A DNA stretch of 64,000 nucleotides from Streptomyces sp. GQFP (GTDB lineage Bacteria; Actinomycetota; Actinomycetes; Streptomycetales; Streptomycetaceae): contig NZ_CP089312.1 in NCBI RefSeq assembly GCF_021545335.1, positions 3,906,001 through 3,970,000 on the forward strand, written 5' to 3'. This document shows positions 32,927-41,248 of this stretch, in pieces (within the stretch, counting starts at the first letter, position 1; every line of letters begins with the position of its first letter). The translations under genes and the position numbers were made by a program. The notes beneath the pieces are model-generated. The model saw nothing but the letters and a program-made list of their open reading frames with translations. It did no database searches and was not told the DNA's origin.

Positions 32927-34870
32927 TCACCGCTCGTACAAGCCCTCCACCTCCGCCGCGAAGTCCCGCATGATTTCGAAGCGGCGGAGTTTCATTGAGG
33001 GGGTGAGGTGGCCGGCCTCCTCTGTGAAGTCGACGGGGAGGATGGTGAAGCGGCGGATCGATTCCGGGCGGGAGACCAGTTTGTTGGCCTCCTCCACCGC
33101 GCGTTGGATGACCGCCCTCAAGTCGGCGTCTTCCATGAGGAGTTCGGCCGGTACGGGGTGCTTGCCCTGCATCTGGCGCCAGTGGGTGAGGCCCGCCTGG
33201 TCGAGGGTGATCAGGGCCGAGATGTAGGGGCGGCCGTCGCCCAGGACCATCGCCTGGGAGATCAGGGGGTGGGCCCGCAGCCAGTTCTCCATGGGCGCCG
33301 GGGCCACGCTCTTGCCGCCCGCCGTGATCAGGATCTCCTTCTTGCGGCCGGTGATCGTCAGATAGCCCTCGTCGTCCAGGGAGCCGATGTCACCGGTCGC
33401 GAGCCAGCCGTCCGGGGCCGCCGGGACGACGCCGCCCGCGCTCGGGTCCCAGTAGCCGCGCAGGATGTTCTCGCCCGCCAGCTCCACCTCGCCGTCGGCG
33501 GCGATCCGGACCCGGGAGCCGGGGATGGGCCAACCCACCGTCCCCACCCGGGGTTTGAGCGGTGGCGTGACCGTGGCCGCGCCCGTGGACTCGGTCAGGC
33601 CGTACCCCTCGTAGATCTCGATGCCCGCCCCGGCGAAGAACCCGGCGAGCGGCCGGCCGAGGGGTGAGCCGCCGCAGATCATGTAACGGACCCTGCCGCC
33701 CATGGCGTTGCGGATACGGCGGTACACCAGGGGGTCGTAGAAGGTGCGCGCGGTGCGCAGCGCACGGCTGGGGCCGTGCCCGGTGCCGTGCCGCTGGTCC
33801 TCCACCGCCTCGCTGAACCGGCGGGCCACGTTCACCGCGCGGTCGAAGGACGAGAGCCGCTTGCCCATCTCGGCCCTCGCGCGGGCCGTGTTGAAGACCT
33901 TCTCCAGCATGTACGGGATGGCGAGCAGGCAGGTGGGCTTGAACTCCGCCAAGTCCCCCAGCAGGTCTTCGGACTTGAGGCTCGGGGCGTGGCCGAGCCG
34001 CACCCGCGCCCGGAGGCACGCGATGGCCACCATCCGGCCGAAGACGTGCGACATCGGCAGGAACAGCAGCACCGACGCCTCCTCCTTCGTCCGGTCCCGG
34101 AAGACGGGGTAGAGGAGTTCGATGGCGTTGTCGACCTCGGCGAAGAAGTTGCCGTGCGTGAGCGCGCAGCCCTTCGGGCGGCCGGTCGTGCCCGAGGTGT
34201 AGATGAGGGTGGCGAGCGTGTCGGGCCCCAACACCCCACGCCGTACGGCGACTTCCTGGTCCGGCACGTCCTTGCCCAGCTCCGCGAGCCGCTCGACATG
34301 CCCCTTCTCGAAGACCCACATGTGCTGGAGGTCGGGGATGCGGTCGCGCTCCGGGCCGAGGGCGGCGGCCTGGGCGACCGTCTCCGCGGCGAGGGCCACG
34401 GCGCCGGAGTCCTGGAGGATCCAGCGGACCTGGAAGGCGGAGGACGTCGGGTAGATAGGGACGGTGACGAGACCGGCCGCCCACGCGGCGAAGTCCATGA
34501 GCGTCCACTCGTACGTCGTCCGCGCCATGATGGCCAGCCGGTCGCCCGGCATCAGGCCCTCGGCGATCAGCCCCTTGGCCACCGCGAGCACCTGCTCGGC
34601 GAACTCGGCCGCCGTCAGATGCGCCCAACTCCCGTCGGGCGTACGGCGGCTGAGGACCGTCGCCGCGGGCGCCTGGTCCGCGTTGTCGAACGGAATGTCC
34701 GCGAGCGAGCCGTAGGTCACAGACGTCACGATCGCCGGCACGGACACCTCGCGCACGGCCCCGTCCAACCGCCGTATCTCGGGCTCCACCAGGAGGGGTT
34801 CGCCGTCGTAGCCGACGGCGGACACGGGCAGTGGCGAGGACGGGGTAGAGGGCGGGAACGACGAGGACAC
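32927..34870 (-). CDS. Long-chain fatty acid-CoA ligase (FadD15-like)
   Basis: A 647-residue AMP-forming acyl-CoA synthetase. P-loop motif TLIYTSGTTGRPKG, YEGYGLTESTG, and GWLATGDIG with DDEGYLTITGRKKEILITAGG are all present. It activates fatty acids with ATP and CoA. The length and the insertion before the second motif fit the FACL group of actinobacteria. It starts at GTG 34870 behind AGGAG. It is divergent from a MaoC-like gene and near a TetR regulator, a layout that suggests fatty acid metabolism. Confidence 0.92.
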   Translation of the reverse strand: MSSSFPPSTPSSPLPVSAVGYDGEPLLVEPEIRRLDGAVREVSVPAIVTSVTYGSLADIPFDNADQAPAATVLSRRTPDGSWAHLTAAEFAEQVLAVAKGLIAEGLMPGDRLAIMARTTYEWTLMDFAAWAAGLVTVPIYPTSSAFQVRWILQDSGAVALAAETVAQAAALGPERDRIPDLQHMWVFEKGHVERLAELGKDVPDQEVAVRRGVLGPDTLATLIYTSGTTGRPKGCALTHGNFFAEVDNAIELLYPVFRDRTKEEASVLLFLPMSHVFGRMVAIACLRARVRLGHAPSLKSEDLLGDLAEFKPTCLLAIPYMLEKVFNTARARAEMGKRLSSFDRAVNVARRFSEAVEDQRHGTGHGPSRALRTARTFYDPLVYRRIRNAMGGRVRYMICGGSPLGRPLAGFFAGAGIEIYEGYGLTESTGAATVTPPLKPRVGTVGWPIPGSRVRIAADGEVELAGENILRGYWDPSAGGVVPAAPDGWLATGDIGSLDDEGYLTITGRKKEILITAGGKSVAPAPMENWLRAHPLISQAMVLGDGRPYISALITLDQAGLTHWRQMQGKHPVPAELLMEDADLRAVIQRAVEEANKLVSRPESIRRFTILPVDFTEEAGHLTPSMKLRRFEIMRDFAAEVEGLYER

Positions 34871-35226
34871 GGGCGGCTCCTGTGGCGTGCAGCGGCCTTC
34901 CGGGGCGCACCTCCGGTGGCGTTCGCCACGGGTGTACGACGACGGCGGTTACCGCTGGTTAGGAACCGGATCGTACGGCTCGCACGTGTGGGGTTCGTGC
35001 GGGTTCGGGGGTGATGGGGCGGCGGGGGTGTGCAAGCTCAGGCGTCATACAGGTTACCGATGCGTCAACTTGCCCTGTCCTGAGCGTTTTTCACGTTAGC
35101 ACCCGCCCCATGCGCCTTCCTAGGCCTTCTTCACACCTTCTACTCATCGGCACCTATGGGCGTTAGGAGGCTTACCTCCGGTAACCTGACTCCGGAGTAA
35201 GTACGGTACCGAGGTGGGAGTTGACC
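34871..35226. promoter_or_regulatory. Divergent intergenic region with GGTTACC boxes
   Basis: Between acyl-CoA ligase and the MaoC-like gene. GGTTACC occurs at 34947-34953 (inside GCGGTTACCGC) and 35052-35058; its complement GGTAACC is at 35180-35186. The last belongs to an inverted repeat TTACC-tcc-GGTAA (35172-35184), 43 bases before the MaoC ATG. These may be operators for the TetR protein encoded at 36020. The middle of the gap (35060-35160) is AT-richer and probably holds the promoters. Confidence 0.45.
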
Positions 35227-35930
35227 ATGGCCGACCGTTCCCTTCGCACCCTCGACCGGTCCCCGGCCCTGTCGGCGACGACGCCCTCCCCGTCACCTAT
35301 CCGCACGTCCTCGGCTTCCCCCTGGCCATGCGCCTGATGACCGACCGCAGCTTTCCGCTGCCGCTGCTGGGGCTGGTGCACACGTCGGTGGAGATCGTCC
35401 GCCGGCGGCCGCTGGCTGCCACCGGGCTGTACGAACTCTCCGTGTACGTCGATGAGTTGGCGGCTCATCGGCGGGGGACGGAGGCGGCGGTGCAGACGGA
35501 GGTGCGGGAGGGGGAGGAGTTGGTGTGGGAGTCGCGGAGTACGTATTTGGCTCGGCATCGGAGCGGCGTGGCCGGCGGGGCGCTGGACTCTCGCGGTGAG
35601 CATGAGGCGTTGCCTCTTGTTGCCGAGTGGCGGCTTGGTGGGGATGTCGGTCGGCGGTACGCCGCCGCGTCCGGTGACCGGAACCCGATCCACCTGAATG
35701 CGGTCGCCGCGCGGCTGTTCGGGTTTCGGCGGGCGATTGCTCATGGCATGTGGACCGTTGCGCGGTGCCTTGCCGCCCATGGTGCGCCTGAATCGGCTCT
35801 GGTTCGGGGGGAGTTCAGGGCGCCTGTGTTGTTGCCGGGGGCGGTGGGCTATGGGGCGGACGGGTTTGGGAGCTTTGAGTTGCGGGGTGGGGGGCGGGTG
35901 CATTTGCTGGGGGAGGTTCGGGCTGTGTGA
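35227..35930 (+). pseudogene. MaoC-like (hotdog) dehydratase with out-of-frame N-terminus
   Basis: The expected start, ATG 35227 with GGTGGGAG upstream, reads MADRSLRTLDRSPAL and then runs into TGA after about 36 codons. The hotdog sequence (LPVTYPHVLGFPLAMRLM, DRNPIHLNAVAARLFGF, IAHGMWTVARC) lies in a different frame from about 35270 to 35930. The R-hydratase signature DRNPIH is intact. About 50 residues normally found between these parts seem missing, so a deletion with frame change is likely. Alternatively, GTG 35214 opens the downstream frame with a non-family N-terminus, giving a 238-residue protein. Confidence 0.6.
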
Positions 35931-35968
35931 GGGGTTGTTTGGAGCGGTGCTGCGCCGTCGTGGCTGGT

Positions 35969-35989
35969 CGCGCAGTTCCCCGCGCCCCT
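35969..35989 (+). repeat. Interspersed 21-bp repeat, copy 2
   Basis: Identical to the element at 32831, here extended upstream by CTGGT as in copy 3. It lies between the convergent MaoC-like and TetR genes, followed by GGAGGGGCCTGC, and could take part in termination. Confidence 0.8.
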
Positions 35990-36019
35990 TGGAGGGGCCT
36001 GCGGCCCCATCAAGGGCGG

Positions 36020-36682
36020 CTAGGCCTCCGTGTGGGAAGTCTCGGTCGGGGGTGTCCACGGGGTGCCTGCCATCAGGCTGTTCAGGCCCGACCAGGCGAA
36101 GTTCATCAGGGTTGTCGCTGCCTGTTTGGCGGTGACGCCAGGGGTTGCGTTGGCCCAGGCTGCCAGGGACTCGGCGGCGCCTACCAGGGCCTCGGCCAGG
36201 CCGGCGACCTCTCGTTCCGGGAGGGAAGGGTCGCGGTGGGCCTCGCGGGCCGCGATCACGATCAGCTGCGTGACGAACGCGACGATCTCCTCGCGCATCA
36301 CGGTGACCTCGGCCGCGAACGGCTCGCCGTGGGTGCGGGCCTGGAGGTGCAGTACCGACCAGCCGTCCGGGTTCTGGGCGGTGTGCGTGAAGAACGCCCG
36401 CAGGCCGTCCCAGAGTTGACGGTCGGCGGGGAGCGCCGGTTCGACGCCGCTGCGGACGGCCTCGGTGAGTCTCCTCGCCTCGCGCCGGATGCAGGCGGTG
36501 AAGAGCTCTTCCTTCGAGTTCAGATACAGATAGACCAACGGCTTGGAGACACCGGCGAGTTCGGCGATCTCGTCCATCGACGCGGCCATGTAGCCACGCT
36601 GCCCGAAGGTCCGTACGGCGGCGTCCAGCATCTGCTGCTCACGGACGGCACGCGGCATCCGTTTGTTCTTCACAGCACCCAT
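36020..36682 (-). CDS. TetR family transcriptional regulator
   Basis: A 220-residue TetR regulator. The DNA-binding domain occupies residues 8-60 (QQMLDAAVRTFGQRGYMAAS, then AGVSKPLVYLYLNSKEEL). The C-terminal helical domain has no named ligand motif. ATG 36682 is chosen because the basic N-terminal arm KNKRMPRAVRE precedes the first helix. The convergent neighbour is the MaoC-like gene and the acyl-CoA ligase lies beyond, so control of fatty acid genes through the GGTTACC boxes is a reasonable guess. Confidence 0.88.
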   Translation of the reverse strand: MGAVKNKRMPRAVREQQMLDAAVRTFGQRGYMAASMDEIAELAGVSKPLVYLYLNSKEELFTACIRREARRLTEAVRSGVEPALPADRQLWDGLRAFFTHTAQNPDGWSVLHLQARTHGEPFAAEVTVMREEIVAFVTQLIVIAAREAHRDPSLPEREVAGLAEALVGAAESLAAWANATPGVTAKQAATTLMNFAWSGLNSLMAGTPWTPPTETSHTEA

Positions 36683-36708
36683 GAGGGCAAGGGTAGTTGT
36701 GGCGTGGG

Positions 36709-37029
36709 TCAGGAGGGCTGGCCCTGGGTCTGAGTCTGGGCCTGGGCGCGGGCGACCTCGTCGACCGCCTCGTCCTCCTGGCTGCGGTTCGCGTCCAGGT
36801 TGGCCTTGACGCGGTCCACCTTCTCGACGATCTGCACCGACGCCCGGTCCCGCTCCTTGCGGAGCACCACGAAGCTGATCGGCGCGGAGATCACGAGGGA
36901 GAGCAGGATGACCCACATGCCGTTGGAGCTGCCCAGGCCGCGCGGAGCGATACCGGAGTAGACGGCGCCCCAGACGACCAGCAGACAGGCCACCAGGATC
37001 CCGAAGCGCATCAGCGTGTAGCGGAGCAT
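36709..37029 (-). CDS. DUF4229 membrane protein
   Basis: A 106-residue protein with two transmembrane helices (MRFGILVACLLVVWGAVYSG and WVILLSLVISAPISFVVL) and a cytoplasmic coiled, charged tail ending in Gln/Thr-rich sequence. The layout and the LRYTLMRFG start match DUF4229. ATG 37029 is preferred over 37065 because family members begin there and GAAGAAGAG lies upstream. It may share a transcript with the TetR gene 26 bases downstream. Function unknown. Confidence 0.75.
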   Translation of the reverse strand: MLRYTLMRFGILVACLLVVWGAVYSGIAPRGLGSSNGMWVILLSLVISAPISFVVLRKERDRASVQIVEKVDRVKANLDANRSQEDEAVDEVARAQAQTQTQGQPS

Positions 37030-37143
37030 CTCAATCCACTCTTCTTCCGGTCCGAACATTGCCAATAACGGGCGTCATCCAGTGAAACACGCCCAGGTCA
37101 CGATCTTGCAGTGGGGTACTCGGCGGAGTACCCAGCAGAGCCC

Positions 37144-37668
37144 TCAGTGCAGCGGCAGCAGCATCGTGACGTCGTCGCGGTCGTCCCCCGGGGCGACCCG
37201 TATCGCACCGGGCACGCGACCGACCTCCTTGTAGCCGCAGGAGCCGTAGAAGCGCTCCAGGCCCAGTCCGCCCCGGCAGCCGAGCCGTATCGCCTCGATA
37301 CCGTCGAGCCCACGGGCGGCGTCGGCGACGGCCGCCATCAGGTCGCGGCCGTATCCCTTGCCCTGGTGCTCTGGGTGGACCATCACCGTGTAGACCGACA
37401 GCCAGTGTGTCCGCAGGCGGTGGGCGTTGAAGCTGAGGAACGCAGTCGCAGCGACCCGCCCCTCCTCGTCGTGCCCGACGAGCAGCCGGGCGGCGCCCGC
37501 GGCGAGGTTCACGAACTGTCTCACCAACTCCGGCCGTATCTCGTCACGCGTGACAGGCGCCACGAAGCCGACGGCGCCGCCGGCGTTGGTGACATCGGTC
37601 CAGAGGTCGAGGATGCCGTCGCGGAGGAGGGTGTCGATGGCGGGGTCGAGGGTGAAGGTAAGAGCCAC
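37144..37668 (-). CDS. GNAT family N-acetyltransferase
   Basis: A 174-residue acetyltransferase. The acetyl-CoA motif A is VYTVMVHPEHQGKGYGRDLM; motif B follows with EAIRLGCRGGLGLERFYGSC. The start is GTG 37668. No Shine-Dalgarno lies upstream; instead TACTAT sits six bases before the GTG, which suggests a leaderless message. The acceptor is unknown. Confidence 0.85.
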   Translation of the reverse strand: MALTFTLDPAIDTLLRDGILDLWTDVTNAGGAVGFVAPVTRDEIRPELVRQFVNLAAGAARLLVGHDEEGRVAATAFLSFNAHRLRTHWLSVYTVMVHPEHQGKGYGRDLMAAVADAARGLDGIEAIRLGCRGGLGLERFYGSCGYKEVGRVPGAIRVAPGDDRDDVTMLLPLH

Positions 37669-37674
37669 ATGGCA

Positions 37675-37680
37675 ATAGTA
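37675..37680 (-). promoter_or_regulatory. Candidate -10 of a leaderless GNAT transcript
   Basis: TACTAT on the minus strand ends six bases before the GTG start at 37668, so transcription would begin at or next to the start codon. Leaderless messages are common in Streptomyces. The -35 is weak. Confidence 0.4.
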
Positions 37681-37700
37681 ACCATTACCCTTGGTCTTCT

Positions 37701-37731
37701 TTCGCCCCCGCCGCCCCTACCCGTCCCATCC
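37701..37731. repeat. Second interspersed repeat, copy 2
   Basis: A 31-base element starting TTCGCCCCCGCCG and ending CTACCCGTCCCATCC. It matches 19707-19737 after eccC at 30 of 31 positions. Both copies lie just before hairpin terminators. Confidence 0.7.
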
Positions 37732-37740
37732 CTGGGGGCG

Positions 37741-37778
37741 CCTGGGGAGAGCTGGGGCGCAGCCCCGCTCTCCCCAGG
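37741..37778 (-). terminator. Nested hairpin terminator after mqnE
   Basis: Outer arms CCTGGGGAGAGC (37741-37752) and GCTCTCCCCAGG (37767-37778) pair perfectly and enclose GGGGC-gca-GCCCC. It lies 60 bases past the mqnE stop and ahead of the GNAT promoter on the same strand. Confidence 0.7.
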
Positions 37779-37796
37779 GGCGCGGGGAACTGCGCG
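37776..37796 (-). repeat. Interspersed 21-bp repeat, copy 3 (inverted)
   Basis: Reverse complement of the 32831 element with the CTGGT extension of copy 2. It abuts the mqnE terminator hairpin. Confidence 0.8.
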
Positions 37797-37838
37797 ACCA
37801 GCCCCCACCGGACCCGCGGCCGAAAACCTCCCGCAGAC

Positions 37839-39002
37839 TCAGACCCGCATCGGCTGCGGCGACTCCCGACGAGCCGGATCCGGCCCCTCGTACTCCCGAA
37901 TGATCTCGTACCGCGTGTTGCGCTCCACCGGCCGGAACCCGGCGTCCCGGATCAGGTCCAGCAGATCCTCACGCGTCAGCTTGTTCGGCGTGCCGTAGTT
38001 GTCGGCGTCATGCGTGATCTTGTACTCGACGACCGAGCCGTCCATGTCGTCGGCGCCGTGCTGCAACGCCAGCTGCGCGGTCTGGACGCCGTGCATGACC
38101 CAGAAGACCTTGACGTGCGGGACGTTGTCGAACAGCAGCCTCGACACCGCGAAGGTCTTGAGCGCCTCCGCGCCAGTCGCCATCTGCGTACGGGCCTGGA
38201 GCCTGTTCCGTACCTTGCCGTCCTTCATGTCGACGAAGTCGTGCTGGTAGCGGAGCGGGATGAAGACCTGGAAGCCGTTCGTCTCGTCCTGCAACTCACG
38301 GAGCCGGAGCACGTGGTCGACGCGGTGGCGGGGCTCCTCGATGTGGCCGTACAGCATGGTGCACGGGGTCTTCAGCCCCTTCTCGTGCGCCAGGCGGTGG
38401 ATCCGCGACCAGTCCTCCCAGTGGGTGCGGTGGTCGACGATGTGCTGCCGGACCTCCCAGTCGAAGATCTCGGCGCCACCGCCGGTCAGCGACTCCAGAC
38501 CCGCGTCGATCAGCTCGTCGAGGATCTCCGACGCCGACAGCCCGCTGATCGTCTCGAAGTGGTGGATCTCCGTGGCCGTGAACGCCTTGAGCGAGACGTC
38601 CGGCAGTGCGGCCTTCAGCTCGCGCAGGGAGCGCGGGTAGTACCGCCACGGCAGACTCGGGTGCAGCCCGTTGACGATGTGCAGCTCGGTGAGGTTCTCG
38701 CCCTCCATCGCCTTGGCGAGCTTCACCGCCTCCTCGATGCGCATCGTGTACGCGTCCTTCTCGCCCGGCTTGCGCTGGAACGAGCAGTAGGCGCAGGAGG
38801 CGGTGCACACGTTGGTCATGTTGAGATGCCGGTTGACGTTGAAGTGGACGACGTCACCGTTCTTCCGCGTCCGCACCTCGTGCGCCAGCCCGCCGAGCCA
38901 GGCCAGATCGTCCGACTCGTAGAGCGCGATGCCGTCCTCGCGGGTCAGCCGCTCACCGGCCCTGACCTTCTGCTCCAGCTCGCGCTTGAGTCCGACGTCC
39001 AT
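37839..39002 (-). CDS. mqnE: MqnE, aminofutalosine synthase (radical SAM)
   Basis: A 387-residue radical SAM enzyme. The cluster motif CTASCAYC has Cys at 66, 70 and 73. MqnE joins 3-enolpyruvyl-benzoate (from MqnA) to the adenosyl radical, giving aminofutalosine, the second step of futalosine-pathway menaquinone synthesis. Other family marks are HIVNGLHPSLPWRYY, FTATEIHHFE, TGGGAEIFDWEVR and TPCTMLYGHIEEP. ATG 39002 has GGAGAAGG about 12 bases upstream. The frame runs on to 39428 only as a shadow of the Lrp gene. The terminator at 37741 ends the transcript; the Lrp-type gene lies directly upstream. Confidence 0.95.
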   Translation of the reverse strand: MDVGLKRELEQKVRAGERLTREDGIALYESDDLAWLGGLAHEVRTRKNGDVVHFNVNRHLNMTNVCTASCAYCSFQRKPGEKDAYTMRIEEAVKLAKAMEGENLTELHIVNGLHPSLPWRYYPRSLRELKAALPDVSLKAFTATEIHHFETISGLSASEILDELIDAGLESLTGGGAEIFDWEVRQHIVDHRTHWEDWSRIHRLAHEKGLKTPCTMLYGHIEEPRHRVDHVLRLRELQDETNGFQVFIPLRYQHDFVDMKDGKVRNRLQARTQMATGAEALKTFAVSRLLFDNVPHVKVFWVMHGVQTAQLALQHGADDMDGSVVEYKITHDADNYGTPNKLTREDLLDLIRDAGFRPVERNTRYEIIREYEGPDPARRESPQPMRV

Positions 39003-39069
39003 ACCGACCCACACCCTTCTCCGGCAACCCGACAATCCGCCAACACGCCCAACCGTACGACCAGCCCGC

Positions 39070-39525
39070 TCAGACCTCTTCGGGCAGGTCTCCGACCCTG
39101 TTCTCCCACTTCGTGGAGAGGACGACGGTCGTACGGGTCCTGGAGACGCCCTGGATCCCGCTGAGCCGCCGGATGGTCTTCTCCAGACCGTCGACGTCAC
39201 TCGCCCGCACCTTGAGCATGAACGAGTCGTCGCCCGCGATGAACCAGCAGTCCTCGATCTCCCCGAGGTCCCGGAGCCTGCGCGCCACGTCCTCGTGGTC
39301 GGCCGCGTCGGACAGCGAGATTCCGATGAGCGCGATGACTCCGAGGCCGAGCGAGGCGGAGTCGACGGTGGCGCGGTACCCGGTGATGACACCGGCCGCC
39401 TCCAGCCGGTTGATGCGGTCGGTGACACTGGGTCCCGACAGACCGACGAGGCGCCCCAGCTCGGCGTAAGAGGCCCGGCCGTTCTCCCTCAGGGCCTGGA
39501 TGAGCTGCCTGTCCACCGCGTCCAT
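39070..39525 (-). CDS. Lrp/AsnC family transcriptional regulator
   Basis: A 151-residue feast/famine regulator. An N-terminal helix-turn-helix (LIQALRENGRASYAELGRLV, GLSGPSVTDRINRLEAAGVI) precedes the RAM ligand-binding domain (VIALIGISLSD, EIEDCWFIAGDDSFMLKV). It sits between mqnE and the UbiX gene, all on the minus strand, so it may respond to an amino acid or intermediate and control menaquinone genes. The link is positional only. Confidence 0.9.
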   Translation of the reverse strand: MDAVDRQLIQALRENGRASYAELGRLVGLSGPSVTDRINRLEAAGVITGYRATVDSASLGLGVIALIGISLSDAADHEDVARRLRDLGEIEDCWFIAGDDSFMLKVRASDVDGLEKTIRRLSGIQGVSRTRTTVVLSTKWENRVGDLPEEV

Positions 39526-39661
39526 GCGATCGAGCCTTCCGATGAAGAATCTTGAAGTTTGCCGATGTTGCTGAAACCGCTGAAAGTACTGGTCGTGCTG
39601 ATGGTGCTGACGGTGCTCGAAGTGATGAGCGGCACCGCGGATTACTGATACGGCCCAGGAC

Positions 39662-40387
39662 TCAGCCGTTATCAGGACGGGACGTACGCGACGACGCCCC
39701 GCCGCCGAGTTCGCCCTCCCACCGGCGGTACAGCCCGTGCGGGACGCCCGCCGCGTCGAGCACGCGCCCGGCGACGAAGTCGACCAGGTCCTGGATGTGG
39801 GTGGCGCCGGCGTAGAAGGCGGGCGAGGCCGGTACGACGCTCGCGCCGGCGTCGTCCAGCGTCACCAGGTGCCGCAGCGTCTGCCCGTTGAGCGGGGACT
39901 CCCGTACGGCGACGACGAGCGTGCGCCGCTCCTTGAGGGTCACACTGGCCGCCCGTTGCAACAGATCCTTGGACAGCCCGAGCGCGACCCCGGCCACGCA
40001 GGCGGTGGACGCGGGCACGATCAGCATCCCCTTGGTGGCGTACGACCCGGAGGACGGCCCCGCGGCGAGGTCACCGGCAGCCCAGTGCCGTACGCCGCCG
40101 AGGTCCACATCGAACGTACCCGGCTTGCCGTCGGCGCCCCGGGTCAGCCATTCGCGCAGGTCGTCCTGCCAGTGGGCGTCCCGGAAGGAGATCCCGGTCT
40201 CGTCGAGCAGCGTCAGCCGGGAGGCCCGGGACACGACGAGGTCGACGCTCTCGCCCGCGTCGAGGAGGCCACGCAGGACGGCAGCGGCGTATGGCGTGCC
40301 GGAGGCGCCGGACACCCCCACGATCCAAGGCGCGCGCGGCGTCTCTCCTGGCTTGAGTGGGTTCACGGGTCCGAGCTTATCCGGCAT
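39662..40387 (-). CDS. ubiX: UbiX family flavin prenyltransferase
   Basis: A 241-residue UbiX-type enzyme. It prenylates FMN to make the prFMN cofactor used by UbiD decarboxylases such as the one at 42154. The flavin-binding motif is VGVSGASGTPYAAAVLRGLL; later come GPSSGSYATKGMLIVPAST and LTLKERRTLVVAVRE-type family sequence and PASPAFYAGATHIQDLVDFV. The start may be ATG 40387, or GTG 40366, which follows a -10-like GATAAG and would be leaderless. It belongs to the futalosine-route gene group (called mqnM by some authors). Confidence 0.88.
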   Translation of the reverse strand: MPDKLGPVNPLKPGETPRAPWIVGVSGASGTPYAAAVLRGLLDAGESVDLVVSRASRLTLLDETGISFRDAHWQDDLREWLTRGADGKPGTFDVDLGGVRHWAAGDLAAGPSSGSYATKGMLIVPASTACVAGVALGLSKDLLQRAASVTLKERRTLVVAVRESPLNGQTLRHLVTLDDAGASVVPASPAFYAGATHIQDLVDFVAGRVLDAAGVPHGLYRRWEGELGGGASSRTSRPDNG

Positions 40388-40475
40388 CGTGGGGTGGGAA
40401 CCGGGGGAGGGCGCTCGGGCGTTCCCTGGAAGGGACGAGTTGATTCGTCCGTGATGGGCGGGACGGGGGTCTGCC

Positions 40476-41229
40476 ATGTGGGAGAAGTGGAATCCGGCGG
40501 GAACGGGCCGGTCCGGTGCGGGCCCTGACCTGCCCGGCGGCCGTCTTTCCGACACCCGCCCGTCCGGCGGTGACCGCGCGAAGGCCGCCGCCAAGCTGAT
40601 GCTCGCCTGGGTGGCGCTGCTGTGGCTGCTGGAGGCCGTCGACGCGGTGAGCGGCCATGCGCTGGACGGCCTGGGCATCACACCCCGTACGGCCTCCGAG
40701 CTGGTCGATGTCGTCCCGGCGTCCTTCATCCACTTCGGCTTCGCCCATGTGGCCGCCAACAGCGTCCCGCTGCTGGTCCTCGGCTTCCTCGCGGCCCTGG
40801 GCGGCCTGCGCCGGTTCGCCGTGGTCTGCGCGGTGATCATCGTCGTCGGCGGACTGGGCGTGTGGCTCATAGCCCCGGCACACACCAACACGGCGGGCGC
40901 CTCCGGCCTGATCTTCGGCCTCTTCGGCTACTTGCTGGTGACGGGCTTCGTGGAGCGCCGACCACTGGGCATCGTGGTCGGTCTGCTCGTGGCGGCCGTC
41001 TGGGGCACAACTTTCCTGGCGGGCCTGGCTCCGACCCAGACGGGGGTCAGCTGGCAGGGGCATTTGATCGGGCTGATAGCGGGGGTGGGGGCGGCGGTTG
41101 TGTTTCGGCGGCGGGGGGCTTCGGCGGGAGGCGCTACGGGCCTTCCGGCGCTACGGCACCCGGGAGGCGGCGGAGCTGCGCGCGCTGCTCGGCGAACCCG
41201 CCGTACACGCGGCGCGTGAACCCGAGTAG
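40476..41229 (+). CDS. Rhomboid family intramembrane protease, C-terminus frameshifted
   Basis: A rhomboid-type membrane serine protease with six predicted helices. The dyad is in GASGLIFGLFGY (Ser143) and SWQGHLIGLIAG (His196), with HVAANSVPLL as the usual N-terminal motif. As written, the frame ends at 41219 after a low-GC3 tail. Dropping one G from the run of six at 41113-41118 gives a tail with normal codon bias (FRRRGLRREALRAFRRYGTR) and a stop at 41227-41229. The catalytic core is unaffected. It is divergent from ubiX. Substrates are unknown. Confidence 0.8.
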
Positions 41230-41248
41230 GCAGCGCGCAGGCCAACCG

